Assembly (NCBI GenBank): GCA_030673645.1
Contig: DAOVIO010000171.1
Span: forward strand, 1 to 8,185
Source of the DNA: JAGLSB01 sp023135955
GTDB taxonomy: Bacteria > Bacteroidota > Bacteroidia > Bacteroidales > GCA-2748055
DNA: 8,185 bases
Direction: 5' to 3'
Part shown: one piece after another, positions 1 to 5,546 of the stretch
Layout of the letters: every line of letters begins with the position of its first letter
Position numbering within the stretch: the first letter of the stretch is position 1
The notes under the pieces: generated by a model
What the model saw: only the letters and a program-made list of their open reading frames with translations
What the model was told of the DNA's origin: nothing
Databases searched by the model: none
Translations under genes and position numbers: made by a program

Positions 1-159
1 AGTTTCATTGTTGAAGTTAGTTTGATTTTAGAAGATTTATGAAATTAACATTTTTTTATTCCAAAGCAAAACCTTTTCTATTTCAAATGATTAGGAGGTA
101 AGCTTTAATTATAGTAAATAAAAATATTTATCAATTATTCTTTCACTTATCCGAACTTC

Positions 160-197
160 ATAAAAATATTATTTGGGACCTTGCTAAAATATTTTTA
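160..197. repeat. AT-rich inverted repeat in gene-free left end
   Basis: The first 300 bases hold no convincing gene on either strand; stop codons are frequent in all frames. The only structure I see is a perfect 10-bp inverted repeat, TAAAAATATT at 161-170 and AATATTTTTA at 188-197, separated by 17 bases. It has no T-run that would make it a clear terminator. In DNA this rich in A and T it could arise by chance, so no role is assigned. Confidence 0.3.
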
Positions 198-264
198 TAT
201 CCGGAATTATTGCAACTATTCACATAGGCTCTTCATTTATTTTTCGTCATAATATCAAATAATT

Positions 265-297
265 AGTTGTACTTTAGTGCAACTTTTAATATCTTTG
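265..297 (+). promoter_or_regulatory. Promoter and probable autoregulatory operator of the toxin-antitoxin pair
   Basis: TATCTTTG at 290-297 matches the Bacteroidota -7 consensus TAnnTTTG. A TTG at 267-269 lies 20 bases upstream, the expected place for the -33 element. An 8-bp inverted repeat, AGTTGTAC (265-272) and GTGCAACT (277-284), with one mismatch and a 4-base spacer, covers that TTG. HigA-type antitoxins repress their own operon by binding such repeats, so occupation here would block the polymerase. The -7 element ends only 4 bases before the toxin ATG, which suggests a leaderless or nearly leaderless message. Sites are seen; function is inferred. Confidence 0.6.
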
Positions 298-301
298 TTT
301 C

Positions 302-652
302 ATGGTCAAGAATAAGAGGTATAGGACTATCATATTTTACAAGGATTATTTTCAAGAGTTTTTCCTGAAACAGAGAGATAAAGTGAAAGATAAGATAATC
401 TGGACCTTTGACTTGATAGAAGAAATTCAAAGAATTCCAGAGACCTACCTCAAGCACATTGAGAATACTGACGGACTTTATGAAATAAGGATACAGTTTG
501 GAAGAGATATTATTCGTATTTTCTGTTTTTTTGATCATGGACAAATAGTAGTTCTGGCTCAAGGCTTTCAAAAGAAAACACAAAAGACACCAAAAAAGGA
601 AATTGAAAAGGCTCTTAAAATAAAAGAAGAATATGAAAACGAAAAAAAGTAA
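302..652 (+). CDS. higB: HigB-like type II toxin, RelE/ParE superfamily (phage Gp49-like)
   Basis: A 116-residue basic protein whose C-terminal half carries the signature of the Gp49-like/HigB branch of RelE toxins: GLYEIRI, then a basic RDIIRIF strand, a hydrophobic strand (IVVLAQGF), and the KKTQKTP motif followed by an EIEKALKIKEEY helix. Members are ribosome-dependent mRNA interferases that cleave messages and arrest growth when the antitoxin is degraded. Length is normal for the family (about 100-120). ATG 302 is the only sensible start, since no later Met lies before the conserved core, although it has no Shine-Dalgarno sequence. The gene overlaps the antitoxin by 20 bases, with the toxin-first order typical of HigBA. 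It appears intact; cleavage activity is inferred from family only. Confidence 0.88.
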   Translation: MVKNKRYRTIIFYKDYFQEFFLKQRDKVKDKIIWTFDLIEEIQRIPETYLKHIENTDGLYEIRIQFGRDIIRIFCFFDHGQIVVLAQGFQKKTQKTPKKEIEKALKIKEEYENEKK

Positions 653-938
653 TATAACGACACTTGAACAATTCAAGGACAAACACTACGGAAAACGGGG
701 GATCACAAAACGCGATGAACTTGAAGCCGGTTATAAAAACTTTAAAATTGGTGCTTTAATTCACGAAGCCAGACTTGAAAAAGGATTAACACAGGAAGAA
801 CTAGCAGAAAAAGTTGGGACAACAAAATCCTATATCTCAAAAATTGAAAACAATGTAAAGGAAGTTCGAATTTCAACTCTTCAAAAAATTGTTCAACTTG
901 GTTTAGGAGGACAATTAGAACTTTCAATAAAATTATAA
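633..938 (+). CDS. higA: HigA-like antitoxin, XRE-family helix-turn-helix
   Basis: A 101-residue protein. The first 35 residues are polar and lysine-rich and probably contact the toxin. Roughly residues 40-95 form an XRE/Cro helix-turn-helix: IHEARLEKGLTQEELAEKVG as the first helices, then TTKSYISKIEN as the recognition helix, and a STLQKIVQLG closing helix. This partner neutralises HigB and represses the shared promoter, most likely through the inverted repeat at 265-284. The ATG lies inside the 3' end of the toxin gene (20-base overlap), so translation is probably coupled. The start is well set, because the N-terminal segment is usual for HigA proteins paired with Gp49-like toxins. No clear terminator follows the stop. 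Confidence 0.88.
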   Translation: MKTKKSNITTLEQFKDKHYGKRGITKRDELEAGYKNFKIGALIHEARLEKGLTQEELAEKVGTTKSYISKIENNVKEVRISTLQKIVQLGLGGQLELSIKL

Positions 939-970
939 AAGCTTTGATAACAAATATCCGGCTTTAATAG

Positions 971-1294
971 CTAAAAATCTTGAGCCTTTACAGAGCCCAA
1001 CACCCTATCCACCATACCTTCACGGATATTCAGATTGCGAATTTCAATATTCTTGCATAATTTAAGTGCTATGGCTTTTAGCACAGCACCCGCATCCAGA
1101 ACCAGGCTAATATTACTTTTAAGGTGAATTGATCCGCAGGCATAAATTCCGGAGGGAACAAAGACGGTTCCACCACCGGACTTGTTAGTAGCATTGATAG
1201 CTTTATTAATAGCCGGGGCATCATTGGTAGTACCATCTGCCACAGCACCAAAATGGCGGACATTATCTGAGCCAGTTGCACGGCTTCTTCCATA
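971..1294 (-). pseudogene. Remnant of a GH28 polygalacturonase / pectate-lyase-fold gene
   Basis: The open frame reads DNVRHFGAVADGTTNDAPAI, then GGGTVFVPSGIY and GSIHLKSNISLVLDAGAVLK. This is the conserved N-terminal start of the right-handed beta-helix in Bacteroidota GH28 enzymes, which hydrolyse pectin. It then jumps to CKNIEIRNLNIREG, a motif that in full-length enzymes lies well over a hundred residues further on, and stops after 14 unrelated residues. About 90 recognisable residues remain of an expected 400-500. The catalytic aspartates and the signal peptide are missing. Upstream, the frame runs only to a TAA at 1295-1297. I read this as a decayed gene with an internal deletion and loss of both ends. 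The 23/24-bp repeat array begins about 40 bases from its broken 5' end. Confidence 0.8.
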
Positions 1295-1334
1295 TTACCG
1301 TATACATCTTGTATCAAGCTTCAACCTATAGAAA

Positions 1335-1636
1335 GACGAAAGTGCATCTCCCAAGCGAATGCAATAAGCGCCTCCCAAACGAACAAAGTGAGCATCTCCC
1401 TGTGAACAAAGTGAACACCTCCCAAACGACCAAAGGGAGTGTCTCCCAGTGAACGAAGTGAACACCTCCCAAACGACCAAAGGGAGTGTCTCCCAGTGAA
1501 CAAAGTGAACACCTCCCAAACGACCAAAGGGAGTGTCTCCCAGTGAACAAAGTGAACACCTCCCAAACGACCAAAGTGAGCGTCTCCCTGTGAACAAAGT
1601 GAACACCTCCCCAGCGAACGTAGTGAGCCATCCCAA
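1335..1636. repeat. Tandem array of 13 units of 22-24 bp
   Basis: Units start at 1335, 1357, 1381, 1404, 1428, 1451, 1475, 1498, 1522, 1545, 1569, 1592 and 1616. The centre is a regular alternation of a 24-base form (GAACAAAGTGAACACCTCCC plus AAAC) with a 23-base form (GACCAAAGGGAGTGTCTCCC plus AGT), giving a 47-base higher-order period. The outer units are more diverged (AGTGAGCATCTCCC, CGTAGTGAGCCATCCC). Three of the 23-base units contain the small perfect hairpin GGGAG-TGT-CTCCC (1435-1447, 1482-1494, 1529-1541). Units abut without spacers, so this is not CRISPR. Several frames stay open through it, but the translations are merely repetitive and I call no gene. Function unknown. Confidence 0.93.
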
Positions 1637-1665
1637 AAAAAAAGCCCTCATACAAAATGAAGGCT
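1635..1665 (-). terminator. Rho-independent terminator at the end of the sorting-domain frame
   Basis: A hairpin with nine-base arms (1643-1651 with 1657-1665; one C/A mismatch, loop ACAAA) is followed in the - direction by a run of nine T (complement of the A-run 1635-1643). It lies 23 bases after the stop of the sorting-domain frame at 1688, so it probably ends the DUF4347 transcription unit. It also separates that unit from the tandem repeat array. Confidence 0.75.
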
Positions 1666-1687
1666 CCTAAAATATAACGATTTTCAA

Positions 1688-1861
1688 TTACTTCATCCTG
1701 ATCCTCCTGACTTTAACCACGTCGTCTATAATGACATTTACAATATAGACTCCAGATTCTTTTTTATTTAGAAAGAATTGTGACTCTTTTTTCTTTTCGG
1801 TTGCAATATATTGTCTTTCGGCAACCATGTTTCCGCGTGTATCAAAAATTTTTACTTCCAT
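1688..1861 (-). CDS. Free-standing type IX secretion (Por) sorting-domain-like module
   Basis: The 57-residue frame starts MEVKIFDTRGNMVAE and ends ESGVYIVNVI...VVKVRRIRMK. The pattern V-x-I-F-D-x-x-G-N, then a hydrophobic FFLN strand, GVYIV, and a basic strand ending in K is that of the type A C-terminal sorting domain, which directs proteins out through the type IX system. Normally this is the tail of a large secreted protein. Here it begins at its own ATG without a signal peptide, 26 bases after the stop of the DUF4347 gene, in the -1 frame relative to it. In-frame sense codons continue upstream to a TAA that overlaps the end of the DUF4347 frame. It may be translated alone, be the detached tail of the neighbour after a frameshift, or be joined by recoding. 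It resembles the 2744-2905 frame. Confidence 0.6.
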   Translation of the reverse strand: MEVKIFDTRGNMVAERQYIATEKKKESQFFLNKKESGVYIVNVIIDDVVKVRRIRMK

Positions 1862-1887
1862 GTTGATATTATTTAAATTTACTTTAT

Positions 1888-2478
1888 TTATTTTTTAAGA
1901 CTATCTGAAAAGACAGCAAGTTTCTCAGTGTTAAAACAGGTGGTGGTTTCAATCTTTCCCTTCATGAACTCCAGCTTCCAATCTCCTTTCTCCTCCAGAT
2001 TTCCTGTAACATTGGTAGAAGCGGCAACATCTAATCCTGTATATGCTGCAAGTCTTCGTATTATAAGTTTTCCCTCATCAGATTCAGCAAGACTGCAGGT
2101 ATAAATCATTAAGTCACATGTTGGAGTACAGCTCTCTTTCCAAAGTCCTAATTCTTTGGAATACATACTAATACTTTGATTTTGAAGTGGAGATTCGTTT
2201 AACATAATCACTCCATCCTTTCCACAAACCAATAAATGAATTGCCTCCAGATTTTTATAATTTTTCAATTTCTCTGTTAACTCCTGAAGCTGATTAACGC
2301 CAGCGGGAAGAATCAAAATTTCTATATTTTTACGTAAACAATTAATTACCGCCTCCTTAGAAATAACAGTCTCATCAAGAACAACCAACTCAGTAAACTC
2401 TTGTCCAGTAAGTTGAGAAAAAAACAATATGGATGAAAACAATAAGATGAATGTTTTTTGTCTGCGAATCCTTTTCAT
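1888..2478 (-). CDS. Secreted DUF4347-domain protein
   Basis: A 196-residue protein. Residues 1-25 form a signal peptide (basic RIRRQK, hydrophobic FILLFSSILFF, likely cleavage after LTG before Q). The rest is one DUF4347 domain: LVVLDETV near the start, the strand EAIHLLVCGKDG in the middle, then DLMIYTCSLAESDEGK, LAAYTGLDVAASTNVTGN and GDWKLEFMKGKIET. Those last blocks are highly characteristic. DUF4347 usually sits at the N-terminus of very large secreted adhesin-like proteins; here it is almost the whole protein. The Cys of the YGC-type motif is kept (YTC), but the usual SHG is VCG, so the conserved His is gone. A sorting-domain-like frame follows 26 bases on, and three Crp/Fnr-like palindromes lie upstream. 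No Shine-Dalgarno is seen. Biochemical role unknown. Confidence 0.82.
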   Translation of the reverse strand: MKRIRRQKTFILLFSSILFFSQLTGQEFTELVVLDETVISKEAVINCLRKNIEILILPAGVNQLQELTEKLKNYKNLEAIHLLVCGKDGVIMLNESPLQNQSISMYSKELGLWKESCTPTCDLMIYTCSLAESDEGKLIIRRLAAYTGLDVAASTNVTGNLEEKGDWKLEFMKGKIETTTCFNTEKLAVFSDSLKK

Positions 2479-2555
2479 GATTGCTAAAAAATTCGATTAA
2501 TCAACTTGCTTCAGTAAAATTATGTTAAAAACAAATCATGTGTTTCATATTTTAA

Positions 2556-2615
2556 GTGACATATATCACCAAGTTACAGTGATATTCCTCACCTCATTAA
2601 GGTGATTTAAATCAT
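2556..2615. promoter_or_regulatory. Triplet of Crp/Fnr-like palindromic sites (cluster 1)
   Basis: Three 14-base sites of the form GTGA-N6-TCAN occur at 2556-2569 (GTGACATATATCAC), 2579-2592 (GTGATATTCCTCAC) and 2602-2615 (GTGATTTAAATCAT). Their centres are exactly 23 bases apart. Crp binds TGTGA-N6-TCACA and Fnr/Dnr binds TTGAT-N4-ATCAA; these sites combine features of both. The nearest is 77 bases from the DUF4347 start codon, so control of that gene is the simplest reading. No -7 element matching TAnnTTTG was found between. The rest of the interval 2479-2743 shows no gene. Confidence 0.6.
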
Positions 2616-2743
2616 CCGTATAATTTCATACTTGAATTAATATTGAGGGATGTTATTATGTGGAAAGCTTTATGTGCAATACCACCCTGAAAACTCAGGC
2701 TCTTTTCGCAGTGATTCAGCCATGCATCACGGTAAATTTATCA

Positions 2744-2905
2744 TTATGATCCCTGGCCCTTCTTAGATTTATTAATCGTGACGAATTCTATTTTGTTTTC
2801 AATATTGGATAACAACAATTCATAGTGGCGTGAATTATCCTTATTTGAATCCTGCTTTTTATTTGCAATAACATTTCCGTTTTTATCGTAAATTGTTACT
2901 TCCAT
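2744..2905 (-). CDS. Small protein related to the start of the sorting-domain module
   Basis: A 53-residue frame, MEVTIYDKNGNVIANKKQ..., whose first 14 residues match MEVKIFDTRGNMVA of the 1688-1861 frame at 8 positions, with conservative changes at others. The second half (HYELLLSNIENKIEFVTIN) lacks the GVYIV block and the final basic strand, so as a sorting domain it is incomplete. A TAnnTTTG match lies 5 bases before the ATG, without a clear -33 element. Because it follows a second copy of the triple palindrome cluster, I think it is the tail of a degenerate second copy of the DUF4347 module rather than an independent gene. It could still be a real small protein; translation is not proven. 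Confidence 0.4.
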   Translation of the reverse strand: MEVTIYDKNGNVIANKKQDSNKDNSRHYELLLSNIENKIEFVTINKSKKGQGS

Positions 2906-2910
2906 ATAAT

Positions 2911-2918
2911 CAAAGTTA
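2911..2918 (-). promoter_or_regulatory. Possible -7 element before the 2744-2905 frame
   Basis: The - strand reads TAACTTTG, matching TAnnTTTG, five bases upstream of the ATG at 2905. No TTG is present at the usual -33 position, so the match may be chance in AT-rich DNA. Confidence 0.25.
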
Positions 2919-3035
2919 AAAGCTATTTAAGACCATTATTATCCTGAGAATATTATTTATATCAGTATGTTATATTCATCATTGAATATCCATTCAAATA
3001 TACAACTGAATTGAAAGTAAAATTCAACATTAATA

Positions 3036-3094
3036 ATGATAAAAATCAACTTAAGATGGTGATATTTCTCATTTAAACAGGTGATTTATATCAA
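3036..3094. promoter_or_regulatory. Triplet of Crp/Fnr-like palindromic sites (cluster 2)
   Basis: Sites lie at 3036-3049 (ATGATAAAAATCAA), 3059-3072 (GTGATATTTCTCAT) and 3081-3094 (GTGATTTATATCAA), with centres 23 and 22 bases apart. The second and third each match their positional partner in cluster 1 at 12 of 14 bases, closer than they match each other, which indicates duplication of the whole triplet. The third fits the Fnr/Dnr consensus TTGAT-N4-ATCAA at nine of ten positions. The cluster lies between the - strand frame at 2905 and the + strand glycosyltransferase (its -7 element is about 55 bases away), so it could serve either side. Confidence 0.6.
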
Positions 3095-3148
3095 CCCTTT
3101 ATTTTCTAAAAAATTATTTCATTCTATAATGCATTAAATTCCTTTTTC

Positions 3149-3156
3149 TATCTTTG
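3149..3156 (+). promoter_or_regulatory. -7 promoter element for the glycosyltransferase pair
   Basis: TATCTTTG matches the Bacteroidota -7 consensus and is the same octamer as before the toxin gene. It lies 36 bases upstream of the ATG at 3193. No clear TTG is seen at -33, so an activator bound at the palindromes at 3036-3094 might be needed; that part is inference. Confidence 0.5.
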
Positions 3157-3192
3157 TGTGAATCTTAAATAATTTGTTAAAATACATTGATA

Positions 3193-4140
3193 ATGAAGAA
3201 ATTATCTGTTGTTGTTTGTGTTTATAATGAGGAGCAGAATATAAAACCCCTTATTGAATCAATCACTTCATCTCTTTCTGAAATAGATTTTGAAATTATA
3301 TATGTCGACGATGGGTCAACAGATAATACTGTTACGGAAATCTTAAAACTAAAACACCCAAAGCTGAATCTGATTCAATTTAGAAAAAATTACGGTCAGA
3401 GTTCTGCCCTTGCTGCTGGTATTGAAAAGGCTGAAGGGAAATACATAGTACTTCTTGACGGTGATTTACAAAATGATCCTACTGATATCCCCGGAATGTT
3501 AAAAAAGGCTGAGGAAGAAGATTGGGATATAGTAGCTGGGGAAAGAAAAAACCGAAAAGACGGCATGTTTTTACGTAAAATACCGAGTTGGATAGCCAAT
3601 TCCATTATCAGAGAAACAACCAATGTAAGAATCAGGGATTATGGGTGCACCCTTAAAATATTTAAGAGTGAGGTTGCAAAAGATCTTAAATTATATGGTG
3701 AACTTCATCGATTTATTCCTGTACTCGCAAGTTTGGACGGGGCAAGCATAACGCAAGTAGAAGTTAAGCATCACCCCAGAATGCATGGCAAAACAAAGTA
3801 TGGAATGGGAAGAGTATTCAGGGTTATTGCTGATTTAATGTTAATGCTTTTCTTCAAGAAGTACCTTATACGACCTATGCATTTATTTGGCAGCTGGGGA
3901 ATAGTGATTACTCTTGCGGGTATACTAATTAACATTTATTTAGTTATTTTGAAGCTGGCTGGCCAGGATATTTGGGGAAAGCCTTTAATGCTATTAGGAA
4001 TTCTTTTAATACTGGCAGGCTTTCAGCTTATCACTATAGGCATTATTGCTGAGCTCTTGATGAGAACATATTTTGAATCACAAAATAAAACGCCATACCG
4101 CATAAAAAAAATAACAAAAGGTGAAGATCTCATTAAATAA
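3193..4140 (+). CDS. GT2 family polyprenyl-phosphate glycosyltransferase (DPM1/GtrB-like)
   Basis: A 315-residue inner-membrane enzyme expected to move a sugar from a nucleotide donor to undecaprenyl phosphate on the cytoplasmic face. The GT-A fold starts at once (SVVVCVYNEEQNI, residues 5-17), followed by YVDDGSTDNT (37-46) and the metal-binding DGD within LLDGDLQNDP (87-96). The acceptor-side block KHHPRMHGKTKYGMGRV is usual in the GtrB/ArnC/DPM1 group. Two C-terminal membrane helices (FGSWGIVITLAGILINIYLV and LMLLGILLILAGFQLITIGI) precede a basic tail. I start at ATG 3193 (MKKLSVVV) rather than the in-frame TTG at 3187, because GT2 proteins begin this way. It overlaps the next gene, a flippase-like protein, by 20 bases. 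The sugar cannot be told from sequence. Confidence 0.92.
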   Translation: MKKLSVVVCVYNEEQNIKPLIESITSSLSEIDFEIIYVDDGSTDNTVTEILKLKHPKLNLIQFRKNYGQSSALAAGIEKAEGKYIVLLDGDLQNDPTDIPGMLKKAEEEDWDIVAGERKNRKDGMFLRKIPSWIANSIIRETTNVRIRDYGCTLKIFKSEVAKDLKLYGELHRFIPVLASLDGASITQVEVKHHPRMHGKTKYGMGRVFRVIADLMLMLFFKKYLIRPMHLFGSWGIVITLAGILINIYLVILKLAGQDIWGKPLMLLGILLILAGFQLITIGIIAELLMRTYFESQNKTPYRIKKITKGEDLIK

Positions 4141-4987
4141 ATCTGTAAAAACTCTAATTAAAGTTGTTATTTCCTTTGCGGCTCTTTATTTTGTTTTTAC
4201 TAAAATTGAACTCTCCCAGATTATCAGTATTTATAAAAATGTTAATTTTTTATGGCTACTGATGGCCGGTATTTGCTTTATTCTCTCAAAATCTATTGCT
4301 TCTCTGCGTTTAAATAAATTCTTCAGAAGTATTGAAATTCAAATTACTGAGATCCAGAATCTGAAACTATATTTATTGGGTATGTTCTATAATTTATTCC
4401 TCCCGGGAGGAATTGGAGGTGATGGATATAAAATATTCATATTGAATAAGAAATTTGAAGTCAGCACAAAAAAAATATTCTGGTCAGTGCTTGTAGATAG
4501 GCTTAGTGGGGTTTTTGCCTTATTTAGTTTGTCTATTATCCTGTTATTTTTTTTTAAAATTGAGAGCTCATTCAATTACCTGAGGGTTGTCTGGATTTTA
4601 ATTCCAGTCGGATTTCTATTTTTCTATTTCATAATAAGGAGATTTGCACATTATCTGAAAGTAGTCATTTTTGAAACCAGTATAATGTCTTTTCTGGTTC
4701 AGATCTCACAGTTATTTTCTGTGTCTTTTATTCTTATGGCCTTGGGGGTCGATGAATTTCAATTTAGTTACTTATTCATTTTTCTAATTTCCTCTATCGT
4801 AGCTATGTTACCTATTTCCATTGGAGGAATGGGTCTAAGGGAATTAACCTTTTTGTATGGCTCACAATTCCTTTTCCTCGACGAAGGAAGCAGCATAGCA
4901 ATCAGCCTGATGTTTTACCTAATAACCGCTGTTGTATCACTAACAGGAATGTATTATAGTATTCGAACAGATAAAATCAGAATCTAA
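4121..4987 (+). CDS. Flippase-like LPG-synthase-TM family integral membrane protein (YbhN/AglD-like)
   Basis: A 288-residue protein with about seven or eight membrane helices. The two family signatures are present: PGGIGGDGYKIF around residues 90-105, followed by a VDRLSG segment, and PISIGGMGLRELTFLYG near residue 230. This is the membrane domain of lysylphosphatidylglycerol synthases without the catalytic aminoacyl domain. Stand-alone members often sit beside DPM1-like GT2 enzymes and are thought to take part in moving or handling lipid-linked sugars; that role is inferred from neighbourhood. The start is GTG at 4121, inside the end of the glycosyltransferase gene. No ATG occurs before the second helix, so GTG with translational coupling is the likely choice. 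A terminator follows 12 bases after the stop. Confidence 0.87.
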   Translation: MKISLNKSVKTLIKVVISFAALYFVFTKIELSQIISIYKNVNFLWLLMAGICFILSKSIASLRLNKFFRSIEIQITEIQNLKLYLLGMFYNLFLPGGIGGDGYKIFILNKKFEVSTKKIFWSVLVDRLSGVFALFSLSIILLFFFKIESSFNYLRVVWILIPVGFLFFYFIIRRFAHYLKVVIFETSIMSFLVQISQLFSVSFILMALGVDEFQFSYLFIFLISSIVAMLPISIGGMGLRELTFLYGSQFLFLDEGSSIAISLMFYLITAVVSLTGMYYSIRTDKIRI

Positions 4988-4994
4988 TATTCAC

Positions 4995-5024
4995 AAAAAA
5001 ACCGCGTTCAAATGAACGCGGTTT
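4995..5024. terminator. Bidirectional terminator between convergent operons
   Basis: A perfect GC-rich hairpin, AACCGCGTTC - AAAT - GAACGCGGTT (5000-5023, extended by one A-T pair to 4999-5024), lies between the convergent genes ending at 4987 (+) and 5051 (-). In the - direction it is followed by a run of T (complement of the A-run 4995-5001), a strong terminator for the ExbB/ExbD operon. In the + direction only TTT follows, giving weaker but plausible termination of the glycosyltransferase pair. Confidence 0.9.
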
Positions 5025-5050
5025 CATATCATGAAAAAGTTATTTAAACC

Positions 5051-5545
5051 TTAATTTGGGACGTTATCATAATCTCTTTTCGCAGAATAGTTAATCTTAA
5101 GGGCATTTGCATACCTTAAGGCCTGCTTTACATCAGATACTTTTCCCATACTAATACCCTTATCAATTCTAAGGGATACCATCATTTTATTTCTTTCTGA
5201 TTCATCTAGTTTCTCTCTTTCAGAAAGTACAAAATCTTGTATAGAAACAGTTGGAATACCTTCATCATTAATTAGCTTATCATTTAATTGAAGCATGGGT
5301 TCTGTACCGTAAAGTGCTACGATTTGACTCATGGGCTTTCCAATATAAATATAGCTTACCAATGACTTCTTTTCAATTTTCTTAACTTCTGTGGCAAATG
5401 GTACCTGAACCTGAACCTGTAAGCTTGTTTCCTTCATTACGGTTGTAACCATAAAAAAGAAAAGCAGCATAAATACGATATCAGGCAAGCTAGAGGTATT
5501 TATTGCCGGAAGACCTTTATTATCTTTTGATTTAAATTTTGACAT
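5051..5545 (-). CDS. exbD: ExbD/TolR-family biopolymer transport protein (second, short copy)
   Basis: A 164-residue protein with the ExbD layout: a short cytoplasmic N-terminus (residues 1-19), one membrane helix with the essential proton-carrying Asp (LPDIVFMLLFFFMVTTVM, Asp22), and a periplasmic domain of about 120 residues. With ExbB it forms the proton-driven motor that powers TonB. It is the last gene of the operon, one base after the previous exbD, and has a strong Shine-Dalgarno (GGAGGA, complement of 5553-5558) inside that gene's end, a rarity in this phylum. A pair of different ExbD genes is the usual Bacteroidota arrangement. Its C-terminal part (VSLRIDKGISMGKVSDVKQA) matches the usual peptidoglycan-side fold. 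TolR cannot be excluded, but no TolA, TolB or Pal is nearby. Confidence 0.9.
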   Translation of the reverse strand: MSKFKSKDNKGLPAINTSSLPDIVFMLLFFFMVTTVMKETSLQVQVQVPFATEVKKIEKKSLVSYIYIGKPMSQIVALYGTEPMLQLNDKLINDEGIPTVSIQDFVLSEREKLDESERNKMMVSLRIDKGISMGKVSDVKQALRYANALKINYSAKRDYDNVPN

Positions 5546-5546
5546 A

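Noticed and set aside
263..682. 139-codon - strand frame opposite the toxin gene
   Set aside because: Shadow of higB/higA; composition (F, L, S, I) is that of a reversed A-rich coding strand and nothing resembles a known protein.
1335..1636. CRISPR array
   Set aside because: Units abut directly with no unique spacers of constant length, and no cas genes are present.
1295..1655. Three long overlapping - strand frames across the tandem array, with repeated WEVFTLFTGR-like peptides
   Set aside because: They are open only because the repeat units lack stops; all three frames give similar low-quality repeats, there is no family resemblance, and the frames run across the terminator or the edge of the array.
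1888..1900. Programmed -1 frameshift site at the A6 run
   Set aside because: The run does not form a proper X XXY YYZ heptamer in the reading frame (T AAA AAA TAA), so recoding is left as a possibility in a finding and not annotated as a feature.
2687..2730. Small hairpin CCTGA-AAAC-TCAGG with CTCTTTT, and GTGAT-N10-ATCAC just after it
   Set aside because: The stem is only five pairs with a short T-run and no + strand gene ends there; the second repeat has the wrong spacing for the Crp/Fnr-like sites.
3187..3192. TTG start adding two residues to the glycosyltransferase
   Set aside because: ATG at 3193 gives the usual GT2 beginning MKKLSVVV; TTG has no supporting ribosome site.
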